Source of the DNA: Gambelia wislizenii
Lineage: Eukaryota; Chordata; Lepidosauria; Squamata; Crotaphytidae
Assembly (NCBI GenBank): GCA_030847615.1
Contig: JAUMIR010000003.1
Coordinates: 285,938,265-286,002,264, forward strand
Direction: 5' to 3'
Length of the DNA stretch: 64,000 nt
Part shown: in pieces, positions 33,603-45,522 of the stretch
Layout: each line of letters starts with the position of its first letter
How positions within the stretch are numbered: the stretch's first letter is position 1
Notes under the pieces: model-generated
Databases searched by the model: none
What the model was told of the DNA's origin: nothing
The model's input: only the letters and a program-made list of their open reading frames with translations
Position numbers and translations under genes: made by a program

Positions 33603-35765
33603 AGACCGACATCATCAACAACAACTTCAACAACTTCTTCTTCTTCTATAGCACCACCCATGCACATGGTGATTTACAGAAGGTTACAGAATAAAACAAT
33701 TATAACTATTCCAATTATATAAAATACTAAAATACAATAGAGGGGGAAATATATACACACAATGTAAATTATATAAAACAAAATAGTCAGTACAGGTAAT
33801 CAAATATCATAAAGATATAAACATGAATTCAATTTCCAAAAATTTTAGAGAACAAAAAAGTTTTCAATTTGGATTTAAAAACAGCAAGACAAGAAAGAGT
33901 CTGCAAGTTTACAGGGAGGCAATTCCAGGAATAAGGAATGGCAAGAGAAAAAGGGCGAAGTCGAGCCAAGGAGGAAGAAACCCTTAGCTGGGTAAGAAGC
34001 CCAGAATTTGCAGAGGGGAGGTTTCTAACAAGCTGGTAAAAAGAGATGAAAGGTGCAAGGTAAGGAGGAGCTAGGTTATGCAGGGCCTTGAATGTCAGAA
34101 GAAGCAGCTTATACTGAATCCTAGAGGGAATAGGTAGCCAATGAAGGGATGTCAAAAGTAGGGTAACATAATCAAAACGATGGGCCATAAAAGATAATCT
34201 TAGCAGCAGAGTGACGAATAGAAACCAAAGGGCTAAGATGAAATAATAGAAGAAGAGTCAAAAGAAGATTGCAGTAATCAAGATGGGAAATGACTAAAGC
34301 ATGAACTAAAGTCTTGGTGGAGGAAGCAGAGAGGAAATGTCTCATTTTAGTGATGTTATAAAGGAAAAATCGGCACGACTTTGCTACAAGTCAATATGAG
34401 GAACAAAGGACAATGAGGAGTCAAAGACAAAGCCAAGACTGTGCTTCATTTACAGAATGGATGGGGACATTGTCAACAGTAATAGAAAATATGTAATGCA
34501 AAGAAGGTTTCATGGGAAGGATGAGTAGTTCTGTCTTTGCCATATTAAGTTTAAGGTGGTGATGAAGCACCCATGCTGAGATACCAGGAACAAATGCTGT
34601 AGTGAGATGTTCAAAATCTGAAGAAAGTTCAGGAGTAGAGAGGTACAGTTGAGTTTCATCAGCTTAAAGGTGATATTAAAACCCATACGAGCTGATAAGA
34701 TTACCTAAAGATAGTGTGTAAAGAGAAAACAAGGGGCCCAGAACAGAGCCCTGAGAAACCCCAAAAGAAAGGGGAAAGGAAGCGGATTCATGACCACCAG
34801 TTACCAGGCTGATGAGATATGATGAGATACCAGGCCTGAAAGATATGATGAGAACCAGCTGAGAACAGAATCAGTGAACTCTAAATCATGAAATGAATCT
34901 AAAAGAAGACCATGATCAATAGTATCAAAGGCTGCAGAGAGATCAAGGAGAATAAGAATGGAGTATAGGCCTTTAGACTTGGCTTGAAGTAGGTGATCTG
35001 TTATTTTGTCTACAGAGCTGTCTCTGTAGAATGTAAAGGGTAAAATCCAGAGTGAAAAGGATCCAGTGTAGAAGCCTGAGAAAGAAAGGTGAGGCACCAT
35101 GCACAAACAACATGTTTCACAACTTTCAAGAGGAAAAGCAATAGTGAAATAGGATGATAATTAGAGAGAGAAGATGGGTTAAGTGAAGACTTCTTGAGGA
35201 TTGGAGAAACTGTGGCATGTTTAAACTCAGAAGGAAATTAACCAGAGGAAAGGGACAGGTTAATAATATGACAAAGAAAAGGGAGAATAGCAGAAGAGAT
35301 GGTAATTAAAAAGCAAGAAGGAACAGGAGCCAGAGAGCAGGTAGAAGGATTTGAAGACTTCAGTGTTTTGGGTAATTCATCTAACAAGACAGGGGGAAAA
35401 GAAGAGAATTTAGAACAGGTGGGCAGTTGATATGATAACGAGGAGGATTCAGGAACAGAGCGAGAGAAAAGCAGATGGTTTCAATTTTAGTATTGAAAAA
35501 AGTTGCAAAATCATCAGCAGAAAGTGATGGAGGAAGAAGTGAAGGAGAGGCTTTAGGAGAGAATTAAAAGTAGAGAAGAGATGCTGTGGACACCAAGAAT
35601 TAGCATGGATCAGTGATGTATAATAGGTCTGTTTGGCCAAAGAAATGGCAGAAGAGAAATAAGAAAGAACAAATTTATGATGAATATAATCTGCCCACTC
35701 TTCCTCCACATTCAAACCACTACCACATTGAACTTCACTACCTCTGAACCATCTTCCCATTCTCT
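33603..35765 (-). mobile_element. L2-clade LINE, 5'-truncated, minus
   Basis: About 2.2 kb. It has the C-terminal HWLPIPSRIQYKLLLLTFKA motif (33829-34188) that marks L2-like elements, and an RT segment LILLDLSAAFDTIDHGLLLD (about 34900-34960). Upstream linker pieces reach about 35765. The 3' end has short CAA/CTT-type repeats at 33603-33640. ORF fragments lie in different frames. Confidence 0.85.
33829..35760 (-). pseudogene. L2 ORF2 reverse transcriptase, broken
   Basis: Three separated pieces in order on the minus strand. At 35449-35760 is a linker with EEEWADYIHHKFVLSYFSSA. At 34801-35106 is RT around the first catalytic aspartate (LDLSAAFDTIDH). At 33829-34188 is the C-terminus, with HNLAPPYLAPFI and SCLAVFKSKLKTFLFSKIF. 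I did not find a clean YADD/FADD box in frame between them. Stops and frameshifts make it non-functional. Confidence 0.82.
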
Positions 35766-36119
35766 GCTCACTTCATAAACTGGCCGTGGGTCATGCACAC
35801 TCTATAATGTTCCAAACATTGCTTTTAATTGGATGTGTGTATGTATGTGTACAACCATCTCTTTCCTTCCCATGACCCTGGTTCATACCTGCTCCTGCCT
35901 GGAACTTGTAATCCAAGGCTGTGAGGAGAGGCAAAGCAGTATGTAGGAACTGTACACAGGCCTGTTGTTGAAAACAGTGCCCAGGATACTGCATTTTGTG
36001 TACATCTGAAGACCAGCTGGAGAGGAGGAAAGAAGGATGTGAGCTTTCTTACACTGAAGGGATGAGTGATCCCTTCTTGCCCATGAAAAACAAAGGTAGT
36101 CAGGCTGGTCCATAAGGTA
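35766..36119. other. Unrecognised non-coding stretch
   Basis: Nothing recognised. A TG-rich patch lies near 35832-35850. Confidence 0.4.
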
Positions 36120-36212
36120 GCCAGGTTAGTACCACAATTATTGGTAATACCTTTATTTGGATTAACCACTTTCCAAGCTTTCAGTTTCTCAGAAGTCTTC
36201 ATCAGGCTGGGC
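36120..36212 (-). repeat. Possible ancient dispersed repeat 3' end
   Basis: On the minus strand it reads GAAGACTTCTGAGAAACTG AAAGCTTGG ... TCCAAATAAAGGTATTACC. This has the style of dispersed vertebrate repeats that end in 'AATAAAGGTATCAC'. Recognised by memory only. Confidence 0.35.
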
Positions 36213-36243
36213 AGGCTGGTGCCTTCCTGCCATGGGGCAGTGA

Positions 36244-36354
36244 GCCTGGTTTTAGTCTGAATTCTAAAGGAGCCATCCAAAGTGCTGAGCCTATCTTGGG
36301 GCTAGGGTTCAGCACTTTGGATATCTCCTTTAAAGTTCAGACTAAAACCTGGAG
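36244..36354. repeat. Hairpin with ~46-bp arms
   Basis: The left arm (36244-36290, GCCTGGTTTTAGTCTGAATT...) pairs with the right arm (36308-36354, ...TTCAGACTAAAACCTGG) with few mismatches, around a loop of about 17 bases. It may be a small foldback element. Confidence 0.7.
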
Positions 36355-37930
36355 TGCATTTGACCCTTCCCCCATAGAAGCCTGCAGCTTCTGGTGGTAC
36401 TTCTTACACATATTGCTGTACCCACCTGGGAGCATTGTGAGTCTAGACATGATCCTATCCTGATTTTTCTGTAGCTTTCAGAAGCAACACCTATATCTTT
36501 ATTTCCTGTCCACATTTTGCACACACTTATGAATTGCAAAAGCCAGCTACTATAATCTGCAATGATTATGTTCCATTGTAGAGACTTCATTTTGCTACAG
36601 GCACACCCATAGGTCTCGCATCTTTGGGAGTAGAGAAGAAAATTATCTACTGGCAACTGTACATGATTCCAGGTTACCATGCAAAATATGCCTGTTTTCT
36701 TGACAGGCAGCATACAGCAGAAACACTTGATTAAACTGCTTAGACTCTGTACAGATTTTGCACAATGAATTGTAATGTCTGCAGAGTACATGAGGTAATG
36801 CATTTTGTTCATTCTCAGCAGAAGTAAAAAGCTCTTAGCTTTTGTCAGAAGTATTATCTGTGCTATGGAGACAGTCACCATTATAGCTAACATTCATGGC
36901 TGCCACTTTACCAAGTTCCTAGAGTATAATGGTGCTGAACTGCATGAAGTCAAAACACCTACTTTGAATTTCTTTAATCTGATTTCCATTCTGGATTCAG
37001 CACATTGGACTATAACTGAGAGCAGAACTTTTGATTGTGTTTGTGTGTGTGAAATTGAACCTTCTCATTAGTAAGCATAGCTAGTCTCAACCCATTCTCA
37101 TTAATCATTAACATCAACAAAACACACACAGTTAAGTCTTAAGGATACAGAGTATTATTTTTATAATTAATTTTTGTAAGTAGCTGCTGTCTCCTCTCAT
37201 AGATACATCTGCTGCTGTGGGAAATGGTAAATGTGGGAGCTGGACAAATACAAAGTTTTTGACCTACAATATGTGGGTGAAGCCATCTCCATATGTGTGT
37301 TCCTGTGTGTCCCTGAACTTTTTGCTGGTTCTGAGAGTCACCTCCATTTATCTGTGGCAGCATGCATCTTTTGAACTTCCAAAAAGTATGAGTAACTGTA
37401 TCTACCAGTGGGTTTGTTGTTTCCTTTCACCCAAAGATTGAGTAAGAAAATCAGTAGTATTTTGATAATCTCTTTGGTTTTGCTGAGGGTCAAACTAGAT
37501 GTTAAGGACAATGTGTAATCCCTATAATTAACCCGTTTTCCCACCCATCATTGGATTTGCTCAGATGCATGCTTTAGAAATCAGAGATGTAAATTAAGCC
37601 TGTGTTTAGCTTCCAATAATCAGTTATAAATCAAAGCATGCTAAATGCAAAGTTATATAGGTGAGGAAAATCACATGCTAATAGATGTCTTCCATTAGCA
37701 AAAATGTGCTGAACATATTGTTTAGTTTTACCCTCCGTATACACTTTAAGATTGGGTCACCAGATACAGAAAAAGGACAGGGTAACTGCCTCTCTAGTCA
37801 TTGAGGAGATGGAGATTTTAGCAAGTGAAGCTTGTCATGTAAGGGCAACCTACTGAAATTTCTTCTTCTGGGCAGCTATTTAAACGTGCAGGATCCCTAT
37901 CCACTTTTGCATCTGGCCAACATACATTAT
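36355..37930. other. Unrecognised non-coding stretch
   Basis: No recognised element. A 183-codon minus ORF (36342-36893) has no family features and I treat it as chance. Confidence 0.45.
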
Positions 37931-38155
37931 GGAGATTTTCACACTACACTGTTAATAGTGTTACTATTCCACTTTATTTGCTATGGCTGCCTCCTGTGGA
38001 ATCCTGGGATTTGCAGTTTAGGGAGGGGCATTTACAACTCTCAGCCAGAGAGATCTTAGGCCTCACTAAACTACAAACCCCAGAATTCCTCAGGAGGCAG
38101 CCATAGCAGTTAAAGTGGAATAGTAACACTACAACAGTGCAGTGTGAAAATCTCC
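37931..38155. mobile_element. Palindromic MITE, termini GGAGATTTTCACAC
   Basis: 225 bp, closely similar to 15390-15611. GGAGATTTTCACACTACACT mirrors AGTGCAGTGTGAAAATCTCC, and the inner ATTCCACTTTATTTGCTATGG mirrors CCATAGCAGTTAAAGTGGAAT. The flanks are tat and taa, compatible with a decayed 3-bp duplication. Confidence 0.82.
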
Positions 38156-38342
38156 TAAGAAAGATCAAGATAGCATCAGAAAGAGTAAAAGAAGGATCAC
38201 TTATAGGGCATAGACCCATTCTAGGGCTGGGTACTATTTGCCCATACCAAAAAGAAGGTTGTACATCCTTTTCCCACAGTCTTAGAAATGTTTCAAGATG
38301 TTTGTCAGTTGCTTAAAAAAATTATCAAGATGTTAAGAGCAT

Positions 38343-38397
38343 AGATATAGATATATATAGAGAGAGCGTGCGCACGCACGCACACACACACACACAT
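38343..38397. repeat. Compound (TA/GA)n-(GCAC)n-(CA)n microsatellite
   Basis: ATAGATATATATAGAGAGAG is followed by GCGTGCGCACGCACGC and a CA run. The second half alternates purine and pyrimidine. Confidence 0.92.
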
Positions 38398-39885
38398 TAT
38401 AATATAAAAAGAGCTAAAATTCAGTGTTCACTCAAAAGTAGCCTACTATCAATTAGGCTTACCCTTGCTCTGGGTAAATATACATAACAATATTGCAAGA
38501 CTAGACACTGATTACTGTGAATTTATAAGAGAAAGTAATTATCACCAACAATCTTATATTAAATGATTGCGAGCAGGTGGGCTATGTGCCAAGTATTATC
38601 TGCTAAGTTTTATTTACTCTAACAGGTGATTTAAAAGTAATAGGTAACTTATAATAATACTGATAAGATGTAGATAATACTGCTAAAAATTGAACTTTAG
38701 TAGAGAAAATAATGGCTGCAGCGCTGCAAGAGTCAAATGGAATGCACTACAAGGATAATCTCTGGCTAAATGTTAAGCTGTAGGGAGAAACATAAGCTTC
38801 TATCAACGGTTGCAAATAATTTGATCCCTGGGCCTTAAGTGCCTTAAATTAAATCCTTCTCAGCAGGATCCAATCTAAATCATTACAGGCATGTCACGTA
38901 CAGCTCTATAATCATTGTAAGTATCTTGTACGTGCGTTTGATTTATGAATGATAAGTACAGTGGATGGTAGCTCCTAATTGCCCATGTTATTGGGCTCAG
39001 AATTATGCATATGGAAAAATATGATGTTAATGACATGACCACTAGCCCCTTGTCTACCATACTGGACTGATTCATCCCAGTATGATGTTTCTGCTCTTTC
39101 TTAGCCCAGTGCCTTCCTGTCCAATGACTTGAATATGTATTTGTATATCAAAAATGATTTTTGGGTGGGAGTTTTTTTCTGTTTGGACTACACTGCACTT
39201 TTGCCAGTTTGCCAGGCTTGTCAGGAATGCAAACCACTACTGTTAGAACAGCTGTTAAGCTTATTATCTGTTCTGGAAAAGAACGCGTGGCATCACTACT
39301 GCAGTGTCGGAACTAGAATTCTATTCTCTGTCATGCATGCACAATTACAGTTGCTGGCTTTGGGCAATGTAGTGCTTTATGCTCTACGTGCCTTACAGAT
39401 TACCTTATCTGCATGTCACAACACCATTTCTCCAGCTGCCTTTTTGATCATTCTGTTCATGCACCAAGCTCAGACAGTATAAGTACATGGTGCACCAGAG
39501 CAATAAAACTCTGGAAGCTGCTTTATGAGTAACTGGAAGGATTTGGGACAGAGTAAGGAAAACTGGAGTGTGAACTGAAGGATGGAAAGTGGAAGAATAT
39601 GGAGAACCAGCTGTACCCAATGCAACATATGCCGGTGGTGCATTAAGGGTGAGTCGCTCTATTGCCCTGCCCTCGTTGCCGCTGCCAGTTGACTGCCTTG
39701 GTCCCATCACAGTGGCAATAGGGGTGGCAGGGCAATGATGTGACCCCCTGGGTGCCCAGGCGGTATCAAAACCCATATCAAAAGTTGGCCAAGTTCTATA
39801 ACAGAGTAAATAATGTCTGCTATTCCAAAAATCCAGTTAATTAGTTGGGAGGTCCATCTTCACTGGCTCAATTCTTACAAAATAA
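38398..39885. other. Unrecognised non-coding stretch
   Basis: No recognised family or exon. Short ORFs at 39129-39482 and 39405-39776 have no recognisable motif. Confidence 0.45.
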
Positions 39886-40200
39886 ACTCTCTCTCTCTCT
39901 CTCTGGCTTTTCTTCGCAAACGAAGATTCAGGAAGGACTCATCCTGTGCTTTCTGCAAGCACGCTGATGACTAAAAATGCCAATCTGAGATAAACAAGTC
40001 CGGTTGCAGAAAGCACAGCAGAAGGTCTCCTTGGGTGATGTTTTCGGGTTGTGATTCTTTCGGCGTTGTCGTTTCTCTTCAAGACTTGTTCAGCGTGAGT
40101 TCTTAAAAAAAGTCTGCAGCATTGTGGATAGTGCGTCTCCATGCCTCCCGATGTGAGGCCAGGGCAGACCATTGTTGGTGATCAATTTGGCCGAGCCTGA
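39886..40200 (-). mobile_element. CFDP2-like LINE, copy 4 (3' fragment, minus)
   Basis: It starts with the (CT)n complement of the AG tail and TGGCTTTTCTTCGCAAACGA, and ends at GATCAATTTGGCCGAGCCTGA. It holds about 90 codons of the C-terminus, including the zinc-knuckle (minus strand FCNRTCLSQIG...), with small indels near 40057 and 40108 that break the frame. It stops exactly where an inverted repeat begins (40199). Confidence 0.86.
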
Positions 40201-40860
40201 TTGGCAGCTTAGGAAACATACCCAACCAATCCCCTCATTCCCACAGCCAATCACCACCCACATGCAAATTCCCTGTCCACCTCACAATCCATTCCTGCCA
40301 CTCAATCTGCATCTACATCCCCAGGCTCACAAGGGCCCCTTCCTCTGCTCACTCCCTTAGCCAATCACCACCCACATATTAAAAAAAAAATGCAACATTT
40401 CCCCCCTAAAATAACACCATGTAGCTGAATTGTGTGAAAGGAACACTGCCACTCTGAGCTCCACACTGAAATCACCACTTGAAACCCCAGCAGGGTACGT
40501 AACGGTGTATGTTATACTGGGCACACCCATACTAATACTAATATTAATACTAATACTAATACTAATATAATCACACCGGTGGCTGTTAACCTTTTCTTTA
40601 CCAGGGACCCACTTTAAATATCTTTTGTTGCCATGGACCCCCAAGACTTAACTCAAGATTTAAAACCCTAATAACAATAATACCTGATAACAACAACAAT
40701 AATACAATTATTTGGTATTGAATATTTGGTTACTGCAGCTCAATGGGCAAGGATGTGGCTGTAGGCCAAGAAGGTGGTGCTGAAAAACACCCTCAAGCTG
40801 CTGATTGGCTGGCCAACAAAGCACTACGATTGGTTGGGTATTTTCCTAAGTGGCCAATCA
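40199..40860. repeat. Long-range inverted repeat with CCAAT boxes
   Basis: The left arm GATTGGCAGCTTAGGAAACA-TACCCAACCAATC (40199-40231) is complementary to the right arm GATTGGTTGGGTATTTTCC-TAAGTGGCCAATC (40828-40859), with few mismatches, about 600 bp apart. Inside are two direct copies of AGCCAATCACCACCCACAT (about 40246 and 40360). It may be a TIR element. No target duplication was established. Confidence 0.6.
40528..40570. repeat. (ACTAAT)n microsatellite
   Basis: About six ACTAAT/ATTAAT units in a row. Confidence 0.88.
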
Positions 40861-41124
40861 GCACACTGGGAATAGCAACATACCCAAGAGAATTATATAT
40901 ACAGACATTGCTCTCTAAGCCTCTCATGGGCTGTGGTTTGGTTGGATGTTGTGAAGGACACCACAGGTACTGTAGACTTAGCACTTCTCTGAGGCTATGG
41001 ACACTAACCTGAAATTATGGTAAGAACTGAGAAACTTGTTGTTGGTGTAATCTACTTAGGGAGCTGAGGGTACCACAAATATGAATCCATATACTGTACT
41101 TGTATACTTCAGATTAGAGACAGG

Positions 41125-41475
41125 GGAGATATTCAGACCGTGTTTCAGCATGCCTAGCGCGGGAGGAACTTTCGGGAGAGGGACGGCGGTCTTGCATGGC
41201 AGGGGGGCGTTTTCGGACGCCGTTGTCCCTCTCCCGAAACCATCCGTGTCACTTCCGTGAAGCTTCGGAAGCCTCAGTGCCATATTTTAATCATGGGCAA
41301 CCTCCGTGATTAAAATATGGCTCTGCGGCTTCCGAAGCTTCACGGAAGTGACACGGATGGTTTCGGGAGAGGGACAACGGCGTCCGAAAACGCCCCCCTG
41401 CTGCGCAAGATCGCCGTCCCTCTCCCGAAAGCTCCTCCCGCGCTAGGCACGCTGAAACGCGGTCTGAAAATCTCC
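41125..41475. mobile_element. 351-bp GC-rich palindromic MITE
   Basis: The ends GGAGATATTCAGAC and GTCTGAAAATCTCC are flanked by AGG on both sides (41122-41124, 41476-41478). The arms of about 170 bp differ at about a dozen positions, mostly transitions. The segment AAGCTTCACGGAAGTGAC is shared with 15643-15967, so this is an older relative. CpG-rich and non-coding. Confidence 0.85.
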
Positions 41476-41808
41476 AGGCTTTAGATCTACCAGCAAAGGC
41501 CATACTATCTGACAATGTGGAGTAGTAGTCCAACATACCTGGAGGGTACCAGATTGGGGAAAACTGAAATGGAGAGTATATAGGAATATCAGATGAGCGT
41601 TATGACAATGCTATTACAAGACTGCTTTGGGTTATTCATTTCAGTCAACCATAACACAATCCATCACTGTAAACATGCATAAACTTTTGAAACCATAGCT
41701 CTGTTCACTCTTTTCTGAGCCAAAATTTTTCACTAGAATCCTATACAATTATTGTGTCTTACATAGCACCGTAATAATGTTACATAGTAAATTCTGGCAT
41801 GACCCCAT

Positions 41809-42042
41809 TTACTGGTAAGCAGCTACTGAGAATGATGGGGTCTGTTCCCCTGTCAATCAAGAAGCAGCTGCCTGATGTTCCCACCCCATCTTGCCAGTGA
41901 CCTCTGGTAGAAAAAAAGACTCCTATTGCAAATCTCCCTCACACTGGGGATCGCTCATGTTTGGGGGGGGGGCATCAAGCAGCTGCTTCCGATTGACAGA
42001 GGAATGGGCTCCCATCAATCTGAGAAGCTGCTTACTGGTAAG
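41809..42042. mobile_element. Foldback element with AAGCAGCT arms
   Basis: The left arm TAAGCAGCTACTGAGAATGA...CCCCTGTCAATCAAGAAGC pairs with the right arm GCTTCCGATTGACAGAGGAA...CAATCTGAGAAGCTGCTTA. TTACTGGTAAG occurs directly at both edges (41809-41819 and 42032-42042), partly because ACTGGT is near-palindromic. Non-coding. Confidence 0.65.
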
Positions 42043-43849
42043 TGAGGTTTTAGAGATCATGAATATCTAACAGTTACAAATGTGTAACTGTAGGTTACGT
42101 ATTTGCAATTGCCCAATAGGATTCTGGCCCTCATATTCAGTGCAAAAAAAGTCATGAAGTGCAGATAGTTGTTTGAAACTGCACAGATGCCTCTTATTTT
42201 CTCCCATCAGGAAGGAAACCATTGAAATTATTTGTTCTGGCATGCAAGAACAAAAGAAGTGAAGATTTATATCCCTACTCTGTAACTGTAGGCTCTTTCA
42301 TTTGACAGGGAAACTTATACAGTTTGGTCCATGATGATCTCTACAACAGTTACAACAGAGGTGAGCACCTTCTGAAAGGCCAGGTGCTAGTTTTGCATTG
42401 CTGCAAACTTTGGTGGGCTGCACTCCTACTCTTACTCCCCACCCCTACCATTTTTGCCCCCCCCATGTCAAATTGCATTGTCTCTGAGGGTTGTGTGAAT
42501 ATAGTTACCCCCCCCCCCAGCCCCTAATTTTTTAGGCAAATGAAAATAAAGTTTTAGAATAGGAAGTGGCCTGATAGGGAGTGCTGGGGATGCACTGGAG
42601 GCACAAGGCCCACACTTTGCCCATCTCTCATCCCTTCAGTGTGTGAAAGGGGCTTTAAGACTACAGTCCTAAATGCTACAGAGTGAGTCCTCTTTCAAAA
42701 TGTGGGCTTTTACTTCTGAGTATAGGCAATAGGATTGCACTTCTTAAGCCTTCAATTACACAAGAATGAGATAAGGTTCCTACATCAATAAGACATCTTG
42801 AAAATTTTCATCAGCTGACTGTTTCAAGTAATAGGGAAAACACATTCTCAGGGGCTCTATAAGGGAAATGCAACTGAAAGACACTCAAAAGTGTGTGTAC
42901 CTTATGGAGCTCTCATTAAAGTTTTCATTTAAATTTTTCAAGGTGTTCGGTTCTGCTGAATGGATTTATACTGGTTATAGCACTGTAATGGGTTGTAAGC
43001 CATACTTTATGTCCAGTAATCATTAGAAGTTATTACTTTTATTTCTTTGTAGTAGAATAGTTTTACAGATATTTAAATTAAGGTTATGTCAATGAAACAT
43101 TGCAGCATCACAATAGAGTTACTGTTAATCATTTGCATTTATGTTTGGAACTACACTTTGCTCCAGCCTTAGAAAGGCAGTTGGAGATGTGTTGCAAAAA
43201 TTGTGAATGAAATCAGTTTTGCTCAAGAAACAAATCCCACTACCAACAGTTCATACTCTTTTCCAGTACAGATATTACATATTTAGTGGAAAATACATAT
43301 GTGCATGTTGGATCCAAGTTCATTAGCTTATGCATTGCCTGTCCACAAAAATGGGAGTTTGATGTGATACAATTTAATTCCATAGGGGACCAATTAGAGC
43401 TAAATCTGCTCAAACCAAAGTACCCTTGTGTTAAGCGGTACATTGACTTAAATATGCAGTGAGAGGTAAAGTACAAATTGGTCACTGTACTGTGATTGTC
43501 ACAAGCACAAGAAGACTCTAGCAATTATATCTTTGCAATAGCAACTTTAATATTGAATGAATTTAGAAGATATTATTACTTTTGGAGTATTTGCCTGATA
43601 TTTACAGTTTTGTGTTGTTGCTTTTCGTTTTGTCTTGCTTTGTTCGGTGGGTGAGGGGAAATCAAGAGTTACAAATGCCTTTCCTCCAGATTGCATTTCC
43701 AGTTTTCTTTCCTGAGCATTCATATAACAGTCCAGTGTTGCGCTATTTAACTGTGGACATGCCTCTCAGCTATCTGCTGAGTATTTGCTGTTCCTGTTTT
43801 TTCGATGGCTAATAAAGGTATCACTCTTTTGCAGATTTTGGATTATGAT
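42043..43849. other. Unrecognised non-coding stretch
   Basis: No recognised family. C-runs lie at 42455-42464 and 42509-42519. Confidence 0.45.
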
Positions 43850-44053
43850 TTCACCCCCTCCTCTCCTCTCTTCCATACTGAGTTAATTGAGTGCAAACTA
43901 CTTTTGCACTTTGGACTCAGTTTGCAGCAATCGAAGTAAGCTGAGAACAAAGGAGGGGATAGAAGGAGGAAAGAGAAAACATTTTAAAAAGCAGCTGAAA
44001 AAGGGTGACAACAGAGGATTAATCAGATTGTCTCTGGACAGTTGGAGGTTATG
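43850..44053 (+). mobile_element. TIR element 'CCATACCCTCCAAC', 3' two-thirds
   Basis: It carries TGAGTTAATTGAGTGCAAAC, TTTGGACTCAGTTTGCAGC, AAGTAAGCTGAGAAC and the right terminus ACAGTTGGAGGTTATGG, whose complement gives the left terminus seen at 8583. The left third is missing. Confidence 0.68.
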
Positions 44054-45522
44054 GTGGCCATGTAGTCCTTTAAATGGAAACCACAGGTGACTAATATGAT
44101 GCAGACCCCAGATAGATCTTCCAACTCAGATTTTTCAGCTCAGTTACAGCTGAAGAGGACTGGAGCTATAACAGACTTGGTACATCATTCTTAAAAGGCC
44201 AGGAAGTCATCTTCCACATAAGTTGAAATGTGCAGTGATTTGGAAACTGATTAGCATCCCTTTTAGCTATGGCATATCAAGCTGCTCAAATCATCCATAT
44301 TAGTTTTGCCAAGCATCTTTGATGGAACCAACAGCCATCTCCAAGTTTTCTGTTAATTTGCACAAAGGGGGAAAATCAATTTCCTCACCAGTTAGCCTAA
44401 GCAGATCCCAGTAGGGGTCATGTCCTTTATGAAAAAGCATAAAAGTGAGCTAAGCTAATGTTATGGCTTGCTTGACTTAACTTGTTAATTAGTTTCTAGA
44501 AAGTGCAGGTTCTTCCTTCGCTGTACTTGTTTGGGCTTAATGTTGGTTATTAGCTTAGAGAGAATTTTGATTATTTATCTTTAGGATGGAAGGAAGATTA
44601 CTGAGAGTATTTGACTTGAAAACTATGAACATAGTGAAGTTACCTGTAAAATATGCTATGCAGCAGAAAGCAGTCATATAACAAATAACAGTTAAAGGCA
44701 GCAGGGGTAAGATGAACTTTACCTCTCATGCATACATCTGATTTTTGGAAATAATAATGTACTTCACTGTCTCTGTAGAATTTATCAGTCAGGGCAAATA
44801 TGGCATCATAATGACACCCAATGAATGTAAAAGGGCATCCATTTTGCACGATGTTGTGCTTTTGTGTTCTTGTGTTGTGAATAAGGTGATCTTTTTTTAT
44901 TGAGGAGCCAAACAGTCAATTGATCAGCCAAGCTGTCAATTGATTGACCAAGCCATCAATTGATTGACCATGGTGTTTTGTTTTTTGTGTTTTGTGGTTT
45001 TTTTCCCCATAATTGTGAGCGTCTGAGATTGCATCCAGTTCTGCTGGAGCGATTTCAGCATCAATGCAGTCCCCACCAGAACATCGCGCATGAGAATGCG
45101 AAAACAAGCTATGGGATGCTCTTTTTATGAACCTCCCTGTTTTGTAGGCACATTTTTAAGTGTGTTTTAGTGCTTGTGTTTTTTAAAAAAATTTAGCTGT
45201 TTTTAGACTTTTAAGAGCACTCGCATCTTTTCACGAGAACCACCGAGATCATGTGCACCCCTTAATGCAGAAGTACAGGGCTGCTTTTTCAAGCTATTAC
45301 GGCAACATTTGATAAAAAGGGTTATTTTGCCAGCACACTTGTAGTTTAAAATATGGTGGGAAAGGAACATTTTTAGAGGACTGTCTGATAAAGTCCTCTG
45401 TATCATGATCATGGTGCTCTTGTTCCTTGAATAGTTTTGGTGTGCCTTTCTTTGTCAGACTTGCTGATCACTGTTTGTTTTCTTTCCATCTGCATTCTGT
45501 ATTTGCTTGTGCTATACGATCT
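44054..45522. other. Unrecognised stretch with one short tandem repeat
   Basis: No family recognised except the 20-bp tandem repeat listed separately. Confidence 0.45.
44915..44974. repeat. 20-bp tandem repeat, three units
   Basis: Units of the form GTCAATTGATTGACCAAGCC, with one or a few changes each, start at 44915, 44935 and 44955. Confidence 0.85.

Noticed and set aside
33603..33655. A CRISPR-like or regulatory array
   Set aside because: CAA/CTT triplets with no spacers. This is the simple 3' end of the L2 element.
36342..36893. 183-codon minus-strand ORF as a novel gene
   Set aside because: No domain, no homology to window repeats and no composition unlike chance. It starts in the hairpin region. 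I could not support it.
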